From assembly GCA_903874275.1 (NCBI GenBank), contig CAIQRS010000268.1, forward strand, positions 1 to 44,919: a stretch of DNA of 44,919 nucleotides. The letters are read 5' to 3'. The translations under genes and the position numbers were made by a program. Positions 16,997 through 24,312 of the stretch are shown in pieces. The notes under the pieces are model-generated. The model had not been told where the DNA came from and searched no databases. It saw only the letters and a list, made by a program, of their open reading frames with translations. The DNA comes from an uncultured Anaeromyxobacter sp. GTDB lineage: Bacteria; Myxococcota; Myxococcia; Myxococcales; Anaeromyxobacteraceae. How positions within the stretch are numbered: the first letter of the stretch is position 1; each line of letters opens with the position of its first letter.

Positions 16997-19333
16997 TCAC
17001 TTCACCTGGACCGGGATGTTCTCCACCTTCGTCCCGAGGGAGGACTGGATGCTGATCGGGTTGGCGCAGCCGACGGCCGTGCCCTGGAATTGCCAGGCGC
17101 CCTGGACGACCGGAGCGGTGCCGATGACCGTTCCACCGACCGTCGCGCCACGGTAGATGGTGATGGTGTTGCCGGTGGAGACGTTGCTCGTCCCCTGCAA
17201 CTGCCACTTGCTGGGGAGCGCGCACTTCCCCGGGCTCCGGATGGCCAGGTTCTCGGCCGAGGCCACGGTGACCGTCACGGTCGCGATGTTCGAGGCCTGG
17301 GCGGTGCCGTTCGCGCTGGGCTGGTTCGACACCTTGTACTGGAAGGTGCGCGTCCCGGCGGTGGTGGCGGTGTAGGTGATCGCTCCCGTGGCCGGGTTCA
17401 GGCTGGTGGTGCCCGTCGTCGGGGGGGTGACGATGGTCACGGTGGCCGGGTCGAGCACGCCGCCGTTGGCGTTGTCGTTCGCGAGCACGTTGATGGTGAC
17501 CGACTGGCCGGCGGTGACGTTGATGGCTCCGGCGGCGGGGTCGTTGAAGGCGGTCGGGATCGGGCCGGCCGGGTCGGCGATGACGTTGACGCTCACGGTG
17601 GCGACGTTGGACGTTCCCAGGGAGTTGGCGATCGTGTACCGGAAGGTGGCGACGCCGGTGGTGGATGGCGGAGTGTAGCGGATCATGGGAACTCCGTTCA
17701 GATCGAAGCCCGGAGTGGCCAGGCCGACGGTCGGCCCAGGCGCGAGCACGGTGATGCCGGCGTTGATGCCCAGCGCGCCGCCGACATCGTTTTCGAGCAC
17801 GTAGATGGGGATGGAGGCCGTGCCCTGGATCACCTCGGCGGTGTCGTCGCCGGCGAAGGGCACGCCACCGGGGAAGGCCGGGTTGGCGACGCCGAGGGCG
17901 GTGTCCATGGTGGCGAGGCCGCCACGGCTGGAGGAGATGCGGACGAAGGCGGGCGGAATGGCGCCGGCCGCGGCGGCGAAGGTCCGCTGGGCGCGGTCGG
18001 CGGTGCCACCGGAGGCGGTCACCACGGCGGCCGGGTAGCCCTCCAGTGCAAGCGTGGCGGGGAGGATGGGGGGCGTCGCGGTCAGGTCGCCCTTGTCGCT
18101 CGACGTCGCGACCACGGTCAGCGTCCCGTCGGCGTAGGCCACGGACTTGATCACGACCTCGTCCACGATGTGGGAGGTGACCGAGGTCGGCGGCACGTCG
18201 CCGCTGTTCGTCACGGTGATCTGGGTGGGGACGTCGGTGCTGGGAGCGGGGATGCCCTGGGCGTACCAGTCGCCGAGGACGGTGGGGCCCGCCATCTTCA
18301 CGGGCGCGACGGACTGGCCGGCGGCGGTCAGCACCGGCGGTGCACCCTGGCCGGGGCTCCGGGAGACGCGCGCCATCACGTCCACCTGCGAGGCGCCGTC
18401 GGTGCGGCCGTAGGAGGCGCGGGTGACGGCGAGGGGGCTCCCCACCGCGGCGTTCGGGTCGTGAAGCATGCCGGTGACGGTGAAGAGATTCTCGCGGATG
18501 CAACGGTCGGCCCTGGTCGGTCCGTCGAAGGGCCCGCACATCTCGAACCAGTTGGTTCCGTACGGGCTGCCGGTGATGTAACGCGGCTTCACGCCGTCGC
18601 CGAGGAAGTAGCGGCTCACGCCGGGGATGAAGGCGCCAGCGCTGGAGGGGAGGACGAGCGGCTGGGCGGCCGGGCCGCCGGGGACCGGGACGAAGGGGAG
18701 GTTCGTGGCCGGGTCGATGAGGGTGTCCTCCACGTGCTGCAGGAACGGCCCGACGCGGCTGGTGAGCGCGTCGGTGAAGTTCCCGGGGGTGAGCCCGACG
18801 TCCTCGTTGAAGATGATGTCGCGGTTGCCGACGCCCGACACCACGTTGGCGAAGGTCTCCGTGCCGTAGGGGTGCGTGACCGTGTAGGTGCCGTCGAACG
18901 GCACGCCGGCGGTGATGCGGATCCGGGCGAAGACCATCTGCTGGCCGATGGCGGCGACGCCGGAGCCGAACGCGGCCTCGAGCGCGAGGACCAGGGTCGC
19001 CCGCTTCCCGGCGGTGGAGGTCGTCATGGGGCTGGAGACCACCCGGTGATAGAAGACCTCGTCGGGGAAGCTGGTGGGGAAGACGTAGGGCAGCGCCGGC
19101 GGCGCCGCGAGGAGGCAGGCGGTCTCCTGGGTCCCCTGCAGGTCGGCCGAGGGGCTGGCGGTGGGGATGCAGATGTCGAGAACGGTGCCGTTCAGGTCCT
19201 GGTACCAGGCCGGAAATCCATGGCCGGGCGGTGCGGGGACGTTCGCGGGTCCGACCCGGTTCAGGTCGGCACGGGCGGAGCTCGCCAGGGCGAGCGTCAT
19301 GGCGACTGCTGTGATCTTGGCGAGCTGCTTCAT
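16997..19333 (-). CDS. secreted protein with tandem cadherin-like/Big_9 domains
   Basis: 778 residues from ATG 19333, chosen because GAGGAG lies seven bases upstream; in-frame codons above it lack a site. Signal peptide (MKQLAKITAVAMTLALASSARA). Residues 23 to about 450 form a beta-rich region of unknown family with several Cys. Then come two or three immunoglobulin-like repeats of the Big_9/cadherin-like type, recognisable by DDTAEVIQG...IYVLENDVGG, TFRYTIANSLGTSNVATVSVNV, and again VTINVLANDNANGG...TFQYKVSNQ...NIATVTVTVA. A C-terminal segment (KWQLQGTSN...) carries two Cys. Such NDN-type repeats are common in adhesins and surface proteins. Probably extracellular or outer-surface. No anchor signal is visible at the C-terminus. 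Confidence 0.78.
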   Translation of the reverse strand: MKQLAKITAVAMTLALASSARADLNRVGPANVPAPPGHGFPAWYQDLNGTVLDICIPTASPSADLQGTQETACLLAAPPALPYVFPTSFPDEVFYHRVVSSPMTTSTAGKRATLVLALEAAFGSGVAAIGQQMVFARIRITAGVPFDGTYTVTHPYGTETFANVVSGVGNRDIIFNEDVGLTPGNFTDALTSRVGPFLQHVEDTLIDPATNLPFVPVPGGPAAQPLVLPSSAGAFIPGVSRYFLGDGVKPRYITGSPYGTNWFEMCGPFDGPTRADRCIRENLFTVTGMLHDPNAAVGSPLAVTRASYGRTDGASQVDVMARVSRSPGQGAPPVLTAAGQSVAPVKMAGPTVLGDWYAQGIPAPSTDVPTQITVTNSGDVPPTSVTSHIVDEVVIKSVAYADGTLTVVATSSDKGDLTATPPILPATLALEGYPAAVVTASGGTADRAQRTFAAAAGAIPPAFVRISSSRGGLATMDTALGVANPAFPGGVPFAGDDTAEVIQGTASIPIYVLENDVGGALGINAGITVLAPGPTVGLATPGFDLNGVPMIRYTPPSTTGVATFRYTIANSLGTSNVATVSVNVIADPAGPIPTAFNDPAAGAINVTAGQSVTINVLANDNANGGVLDPATVTIVTPPTTGTTSLNPATGAITYTATTAGTRTFQYKVSNQPSANGTAQASNIATVTVTVASAENLAIRSPGKCALPSKWQLQGTSNVSTGNTITIYRGATVGGTVIGTAPVVQGAWQFQGTAVGCANPISIQSSLGTKVENIPVQVK

Positions 19334-19385
19334 GATCGGACTCCTCGTGGCGCGGCGAATTGCCGAGCTTGCAAGGTCGAGACAC

Positions 19386-19399
19386 TTGACCAGGGTCAA
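19386..19399. promoter_or_regulatory. perfect inverted repeat upstream of the Big-domain gene
   Basis: TTGACC-AG-GGTCAA, 53 bases upstream of the ATG of the secreted protein on the minus strand, in the 99-bp gap after the AgmX-like gene. Size and symmetry suit a dimeric repressor or activator. The binding protein is not identifiable. Confidence 0.4.
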
Positions 19400-19432
19400 G
19401 GCCCGTCCCTTGATCGAGGGGTGGGTGGTCGA

Positions 19433-20035
19433 TCAGCGGCTCGAACCGCCGCGCCGCTGTGGCGGCTGCTGGCGATTCGCCGGGAGGCTCGAAGAGGGCG
19501 GCTCGGGCGCCGGCTGGGGCGCGATCGAGGGCGGCGGCTCGAGCGAGAAGTCGTAGAGGGCCACTTCACCAGGGGTGAACGAGCCCCCCGGCACCACCTG
19601 GCCGGGCAGGGCCTTCCGGACGCACTCCACGAGCGCCGCCGTGGCGCCGCCCCAGGCCTTCACCGTGGAGCCGAGGACCCCGTAGCCGCCGCTCGACTGC
19701 GCCTCGAGCTCGAGCGTGAGGACGGCCGGGAGGCTGGAGTGCGGAGGATGGCTCCTGAAGCAACCGGCCAGCGGTTCGGAGAGCGCGAGCCTCACGCGGC
19801 CGGACGGCAGCTGCACGTACCGGGGCCCGGGCGGATACCCACCCGGAGCCGCTCCCGGCGCGGCCGCCGGAGCCGGATCCGGAGCGGGAGCCACCTCCAC
19901 CCGGCCAGCCGAGGGCGCGGTCGGGCGCGGTGGCGCGGCCCGGTCGGGCCCGTCTCCCACGAGGAGCACCGCCACCACTGCGATCACGCCCAGGAGGAGG
20001 ATGGCCCCGACGGCCAGGATCAGGAGCTTCTTCAC
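19433..20035 (-). CDS. membrane-anchored AgmX/PglI C-terminal-domain-like protein
   Basis: 200 residues from a GTG overlapping the regulator stop (GTGA). Residues 2-27 are a single membrane helix, followed by a Pro/Ala-rich linker (about 30-75) that could cross the periplasm. The globular part (about 75-165) contains LSEPLAGCFRSH, a central strand pair (AVLTLELEAQSSGGYGVLGSTVKAWGG) and ALVECVRKALPGQVVPGG. Two Cys flank a beta hairpin, the pattern of the myxobacterial AgmX/PglI C-terminal domain and distantly of TonB-C. A second Pro-rich tail closes the protein. Third gene of an operon with a histidine kinase and an NtrC-type regulator, suggesting it is an output or co-sensor of that system. 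Confidence 0.55.
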   Translation of the reverse strand: MKKLLILAVGAILLLGVIAVVAVLLVGDGPDRAAPPRPTAPSAGRVEVAPAPDPAPAAAPGAAPGGYPPGPRYVQLPSGRVRLALSEPLAGCFRSHPPHSSLPAVLTLELEAQSSGGYGVLGSTVKAWGGATAALVECVRKALPGQVVPGGSFTPGEVALYDFSLEPPPSIAPQPAPEPPSSSLPANRQQPPQRRGGSSR

Positions 20036-21402
20036 GGCGCGTCCTTGTCCTTCGTAGCCTCCACCAGGCCCAGGCGCGCCAGCTTCTCGTAGAGCGTGGA
20101 GCGGTGCAGCCCGGAGAGCTCGGCGGCCTTGCCGACCGCCCCGCCGGCCTCGCGCAGCAGGTCCTCCAGGTACCTGCGCTCCCAGGCGTCCCGGGCGGCG
20201 CGGTAGCGCCCCTCCCCGGCGATCTCGGCGGCGCGGGCCGCGATCTCGGGCGGGAAGTCGCCGACGGCGAGGTGGTCGCCGCGCGCCAGCAGGAGCGCCC
20301 GCTCGATGGCGTGCTCCAGCTCGCGGATGTTCCCGGGCCAGGAGTGGTCGAGGAGGGCGCGCATGGCCTCCGCGTCGGGCATGAGCGGTGGCCGGGAGAG
20401 GCGCACCGCGTGCTTCTGCACCATGTGCTCGACGAGGAGCGGGATGTCCTCGCGCCGCTCCCGCAAGGGCGGCAGCCGCATGGGGACGACGCGAAGCCGG
20501 TACCAGAGGTCCTCGCGGAACTTCCCCTCCTGCACCGCCTTCTTGAGATTCTCGTTGGTGGCCGCCACCACCCGCACGTCGGCCTTCTGCGGCTTGCGGC
20601 TCCCCACCGGGATGAACTCGCCGTCCTGGAGGACCCGCAGGAGCTTGGGCTGGAGGAGCGGGGAGAGCATGCCGATCTCGTCGAGGACGAGCGTCCCCCC
20701 CTGGGCCTCGGCGAAGAACCCCGGGCGGGCCTGGTCGGCGCCGGAGAAGGCCCCCTTCTCGTGCCCGAAGAGCTCGCTCTCGGCCAGGTTCTCCGGGATG
20801 GCGCTCATGTTGAGGGCCAGGTAGGGCCCCTTCGACCGGCCCGAGAGGCCGTGGATGGTCCGGGCCAGCACGTCCTTGCCGGTCCCGCTCTCCCCCTCGA
20901 TGAGCACCGGGACGTCGGACGGGGCGATGCGCTCGGCGATGGAGACGATCTCCTTCATCGACTGGCTCTTGCCCACCATCCCCTGCACCGAGAAGGTGCC
21001 CGACAGCTGCTGCTTGAGCCGGCGGTTCTCCCGCCGCAGCGAGCCGTGCTCGCCGGCCCGCTGCACCATGACCTCGAGCTCCTCCGGGTCGAAGGGCTTC
21101 TTGAGGTAGTCGAAGGCGCCGGCCTTCATGGCCTCCACGGCGGTCTCCACCGTGGCGAAGGCGGTCATGATGATGACCGGGACCTCCGGGACCTTGGCCT
21201 GGAAGCGCTTCAGCCCCTCGAGCCCGTCGATGCCCGGCATGCGCAGGTCGGTGACGATGACGTCGAACTCGGCGCGGTCGAGGGCCGGGAGCGCCTCGGC
21301 GACCGACCCGAAGTCGTAGACGTCGAAGCTGCGTGCGATGGCGCGCTTCACCATCTGCCGCGCCGAGTCGAGGTCGTCGATCACCATCACCTGCAGCTTC
21401 AT
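20032..21402 (-). CDS. sigma-54-dependent response regulator, NtrC family
   Basis: 456 residues. Receiver domain 1-115 with phospho-acceptor Asp 52 (VIVTDLRMPG), Thr 80 and Lys 101/102. The AAA+ domain has Walker A GESGTGKD (170-177), the sigma-54 contact loop GAFSGA (217-222, Ser in place of the usual Thr), Walker B GGTLVLDEIG and the arginine-finger segment. A Fis-type helix-turn-helix ends the protein (GGAVGKAAELSGLHRSTLYEKLARLGL). It activates sigma-54 promoters when phosphorylated, presumably by the kinase whose stop overlaps its start (ATGA). Candidate targets inside the window are the two sigma-54 promoters near 26.6 and 28.1 kb, but nothing here proves that. Confidence 0.95.
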   Translation of the reverse strand: MKLQVMVIDDLDSARQMVKRAIARSFDVYDFGSVAEALPALDRAEFDVIVTDLRMPGIDGLEGLKRFQAKVPEVPVIIMTAFATVETAVEAMKAGAFDYLKKPFDPEELEVMVQRAGEHGSLRRENRRLKQQLSGTFSVQGMVGKSQSMKEIVSIAERIAPSDVPVLIEGESGTGKDVLARTIHGLSGRSKGPYLALNMSAIPENLAESELFGHEKGAFSGADQARPGFFAEAQGGTLVLDEIGMLSPLLQPKLLRVLQDGEFIPVGSRKPQKADVRVVAATNENLKKAVQEGKFREDLWYRLRVVPMRLPPLRERREDIPLLVEHMVQKHAVRLSRPPLMPDAEAMRALLDHSWPGNIRELEHAIERALLLARGDHLAVGDFPPEIAARAAEIAGEGRYRAARDAWERRYLEDLLREAGGAVGKAAELSGLHRSTLYEKLARLGLVEATKDKDAP

Positions 21403-22865
21403 GCCTTCTCCCTGGCCCCGGGCAGCCGGATGGTGAACGTGGCCCCCGCCCCGGGCTGGCTCTCCACCGAGACCGAGCCCCCGTGGGCCTCGATCGCCTG
21501 CCGCACGATGGCGAGGCCGAGCCCCGTGCCGGTGGCCTTGGTGGTGTAGAAGGGTTCGAAGACCTTTGCACGGGTCTCTTCGTCCATGCCCGGACCGTCG
21601 TCCCGGACCTGGAGGAGGAGCTCCTCCCCGGCCCGCTCCGCCGAGTACCGGACCACCCCGCCGCCGCCCGGTTGCAGGGCCTGGATGGCGTTCAGCCCCA
21701 GGTTCATGAAGGCCTGGCGCAGGAGCTCCGGGTCGATGCGGATCTCCGGCGCGTCCGGGGCGTAGCGCAGCTCCACCGCCACCGCGGCGGCCTTGGCGGC
21801 CGGCCCGAGCACCTCCACCACCTCGGCGAGCACGGGCTCGGCCGACTGGACCTGGGCCTTTCCCGGCCGGGCCCGCGCGAAGACCAGGAAGCGCTCCAGG
21901 AGCCCCGCCGAGCGGACCACCTCCCGCTTCACCGCCTCCAGGTCGGGGCGGTTCGGGTGCCCCTCGGGCAGCTCGCGGAGCGCCACGGCGTTGAAGCCGC
22001 GAATCACGTTGAGTGAATTTCCCAGCTCGTGGGCGAAGCCGGCGGCGATGCCGCCCAGGGTGGCCAGCCGGTCGGCCCGCAGCACCTCCCGGGTCTTCTG
22101 CTCGACCCGCTCCTCCAGCGAGGCGATGAGCCGCTCGTTCTCCTGCCGCCGCTCCGAGAGCCGGAGCGACATGCGGTTCACCGCGGTCACGAGATCCGCC
22201 AGCTCCCGGTCGGGCGGCACCGGAAGCTGCACCCCGCTCTCCTGGCCGAGCCTCTCGGCGGCCTCCACCACCTGCTCGAGCGGCCGGGCGATGCGCATGA
22301 GGAAGTAGCTGGCCAGCATCAGGCCGACGGCGATCCAGAAGCCGGCCACCACCGCCACGCCCCAGGCCAGCCGCCGCGCGTCGCCCACCACCTCGTCGTG
22401 CGAGTAGTCGAGGTAGAAGGCGCCCACCAGCTCCCCTTCCCGCAGGACCGGGGCGCTGGCCACGATGCCCTCCGGGTGGATCAGCCGCTGCAGGGCCTCG
22501 AGCGGGGTGGCCCCGGGCTGGAAGATGCTGGGCGGGGCGTGCTCGGGACAGGGCTCCTTCCGGACCGACGCGCAGGCCACCAGCGTGCCGCTCCGGTTCA
22601 CCACCCAGACCCGGTCGAAGGGGCCGGCCCGGAGCACGCGCTGCACCAGCGCCTCGAGCGGCTCCTTCCCCCCGGGCTCGACGGAGGAGGGAAGCAGCCA
22701 GCGCGAGGCCGACGGGGCCGAGGAGGCGGCGATGGCGCTCCCCTCGCGGAGCAGCAGCTCCTGGCCGCGCAGGAGGTCCCGCCAGAGCGCCACCGCCGTC
22801 ACCCCGGTGGTCGCGAAGACCACCAGGCCTGCGATGAGGACGAAGAGCTTGAGGCGGAGGGTCAC
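21399..22865 (-). CDS. membrane sensor histidine kinase
   Basis: 488 residues from GTG 22865. TM1 (about 5-28), a periplasmic sensor of about 135 residues holding two Cys (C98, C106), TM2 (about 167-190), a HAMP-like linker (MRIARPLEQVVEAAERL), a coiled coil, then the H-box FAHELGNSLNVIRGF with phospho-His about 279. The catalytic domain has N-box NLGLNAIQAL, G1 DDGPGMDEE, F-box FEPFYTTK and G2 GTGLGLAI. It pairs with the overlapping NtrC-type regulator. Its start is 39 bp from the start of the dodecahaem cytochrome gene on the other strand, so both promoters lie in or next to this tiny gap. Signal unknown; the paired Cys could be redox-sensitive. Confidence 0.93.
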   Translation of the reverse strand: MTLRLKLFVLIAGLVVFATTGVTAVALWRDLLRGQELLLREGSAIAASSAPSASRWLLPSSVEPGGKEPLEALVQRVLRAGPFDRVWVVNRSGTLVACASVRKEPCPEHAPPSIFQPGATPLEALQRLIHPEGIVASAPVLREGELVGAFYLDYSHDEVVGDARRLAWGVAVVAGFWIAVGLMLASYFLMRIARPLEQVVEAAERLGQESGVQLPVPPDRELADLVTAVNRMSLRLSERRQENERLIASLEERVEQKTREVLRADRLATLGGIAAGFAHELGNSLNVIRGFNAVALRELPEGHPNRPDLEAVKREVVRSAGLLERFLVFARARPGKAQVQSAEPVLAEVVEVLGPAAKAAAVAVELRYAPDAPEIRIDPELLRQAFMNLGLNAIQALQPGGGGVVRYSAERAGEELLLQVRDDGPGMDEETRAKVFEPFYTTKATGTGLGLAIVRQAIEAHGGSVSVESQPGAGATFTIRLPGAREKA

Positions 22866-22904
22866 TATCGAAGCCCGGGAGCGTTCGACTAGAATGCCAC
22901 CCCG

Positions 22905-23795
22905 ATGCGGCGGAGGTACCTTTTTTACGTGTTCGTGGTGGTGGGGTGCCTCCTCTTCCTGGCCGCGGTGGCCGGGGCCTGGCGCCTCAAGCGCTTCGTC
23001 GACAGCGACCCCCGCCTCTGCGCGCAGTGCCACCGGGCCAGCCCGGAGTTCTCGCTCTGGGCCGGGGGCACCCACAAGAGCGTGGCCTGCCAGCGCTGCC
23101 ACCATTCCTCCCCGGAGCAGGGGCTCGCCATGCTGCGCGCCTTCGTGGCCGGCCGCTCGCCGGCGGGCACCAAGACCCACGCGCCGGTGGAGATCGGCTC
23201 CTGCGCCTCCTGCCACCTCTCGCACGACGGAAACTGGCCCCAGGTCGGCAATTCCCGCGGCCACCGGATCCACTTCGAGGAGAAGAAGATCGCCTGCGTC
23301 GCCTGCCACGCCGAGGGGATGCACGGCTTCCATCCGCTCACCGAGAGCTGTCGGAAGTGCCACGGGGGGCACACCGTGCGGGCGCAGGGCATGGCGAAGC
23401 TCCACTGCTTCGTCTGCCACGACTTCCTCTCGCCCGACCCGGGCCTCCTGCCCACCCGCCGCGACTGCCTGCGCTGCCACCGCTCCGAGGGGGTCCACCC
23501 GGCCCGCTTCTCCGACGCGGCGCCGATGCAGTTCGACTGCGGCACATGCCACAAGCCCCACGCCGCCACGCCCCGGGAGGCGATCGCGAGCTGCACCGGT
23601 TGCCACGTGGTGGCCGAGACGGCGGGGAAGCACGCCCGCCACCTGAAGCAGGCCTGCACCACCTGCCACGCCCCGCACCTCTGGGCGGCGGGGCGCGCCG
23701 AGTGCGTGGCCTGCCACGCCGCGGCCGACCGGCACGCCGACGGAAAGGGGTGCACCACCTGCCACCTCTTCCGCTCGGCACCCGCGCGGAAGTAG
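22905..23795 (+). CDS. membrane-anchored dodecahaem c-type cytochrome
   Basis: 296 residues with twelve CXXCH haem-attachment motifs, starting near residues 39, 62, 100, 131, 149, 168, 188, 212, 230, 251, 267 and 283: one per about 22 residues. A single N-terminal helix (about 6-26) anchors it, as in NapC/NirT quinol dehydrogenases, and the first haem follows directly. Many further His residues can serve as distal ligands. By family analogy it takes electrons from the quinol pool or another cytochrome and relays them across the periplasm. A TAGAAT hexamer ten bases before the ATG could be a -10 box, which would give a very short leader. Divergent from the histidine kinase gene. Confidence 0.92.
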   Translation: MRRRYLFYVFVVVGCLLFLAAVAGAWRLKRFVDSDPRLCAQCHRASPEFSLWAGGTHKSVACQRCHHSSPEQGLAMLRAFVAGRSPAGTKTHAPVEIGSCASCHLSHDGNWPQVGNSRGHRIHFEEKKIACVACHAEGMHGFHPLTESCRKCHGGHTVRAQGMAKLHCFVCHDFLSPDPGLLPTRRDCLRCHRSEGVHPARFSDAAPMQFDCGTCHKPHAATPREAIASCTGCHVVAETAGKHARHLKQACTTCHAPHLWAAGRAECVACHAAADRHADGKGCTTCHLFRSAPARK

Positions 23796-23840
23796 ACGGG
23801 ACGGGTCCACGGAGAGGGCGGCGAGGCGGATTTGCCGCTC

Positions 23841-23854
23841 TGCGTCTTGACGCA
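23841..23854. promoter_or_regulatory. inverted repeat ahead of the small membrane protein gene
   Basis: TGCGTC-TT-GACGCA, in the 113-bp gap between the cytochrome stop and the next start, 55 bases before the ATG. Either a short stem or a dimeric operator. No T-run follows, so an operator is the likelier reading. Confidence 0.35.
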
Positions 23855-23908
23855 GGTGGACGAAATCCCGAACCTCTCCGGACCGTCTCCTACGGAGGTC
23901 TTCCCCAC

Positions 23909-24229
23909 ATGCGCTTCATGGCACTGATCGTGACCCTCACCTCGTGGCTCATGATCTCGACCTTCGCGTTCCCGCAGAGCGGCCAGTCCTTCCTGCTCTG
24001 CTGGATCGTGTCCCTGCTGGTCTCCGGGATCTCGATCGCCTCGCCGGGGAGGATGAACCTGCGCCTCATCATCGCCGGGCTGGCGTTCATCCTCTTCTGG
24101 TCGGCCATCCTGCTCCCCGACGTCTCCTTCGCGGCACGGGTGAGCAACGGCGCCGTCGGGGCGCTGCTCTTCCTGCTGGGGATCGTCCCCTCGCCGCTGC
24201 GGCGGGACGAGGCCAACTCCCGGGCCTAG
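23909..24229 (+). CDS. small four-helix membrane protein, SPW-repeat-like
   Basis: 106 residues from the ATG at 23909, which has a clear GGAGGT ribosome-binding site. Four hydrophobic helices are connected by short loops: ALIVTLTSWLMISTFAF, FLLCWIVSLLVSGISIA, NLRLIIAGLAFILFWSAIL and VSNGAVGALLFLLGIV. The arrangement, with Trp in helices 1 to 3, resembles two copies of an SPW-type two-helix repeat. Its function is unknown. It has its own ribosome-binding site and a separate upstream gap, so it need not be cotranscribed with the cytochrome. A strong bidirectional terminator follows. Confidence 0.72.
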   Translation: MRFMALIVTLTSWLMISTFAFPQSGQSFLLCWIVSLLVSGISIASPGRMNLRLIIAGLAFILFWSAILLPDVSFAARVSNGAVGALLFLLGIVPSPLRRDEANSRA

Positions 24230-24250
24230 AGCGCATCCCGCAAAGCAGGT

Positions 24251-24290
24251 CGGCCCCGGCCGCCCCTCGTGGAGGGAGCGGCCAGGGCCG
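24251..24290. terminator. bidirectional terminator between convergent genes
   Basis: Sixteen to seventeen base pairs in three blocks (CGGCCC/GGGCCG, GGCCGC/GCGGCC, CCCTC/GAGGG) with a 3-base loop. It lies 22 bases after one stop and 23 bases after the other. Confidence 0.75.
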
Positions 24291-24312
24291 GATGGGTCGT
24301 TCCCGGATTCGA

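Noticed and set aside
12909-19385. A 2158-codon open frame on the minus strand
   Set aside because: Only the last 574 codons are a gene (pabBC). The rest is antisense or out of register to the M28 and Big-domain genes and is Arg/Pro/Gly-rich, as expected from very GC-rich DNA without stops.
16037-20092. A 1351-codon plus-strand frame
   Set aside because: Antisense to several good minus-strand genes; composition is His/Gly/Arg-rich with no domain.
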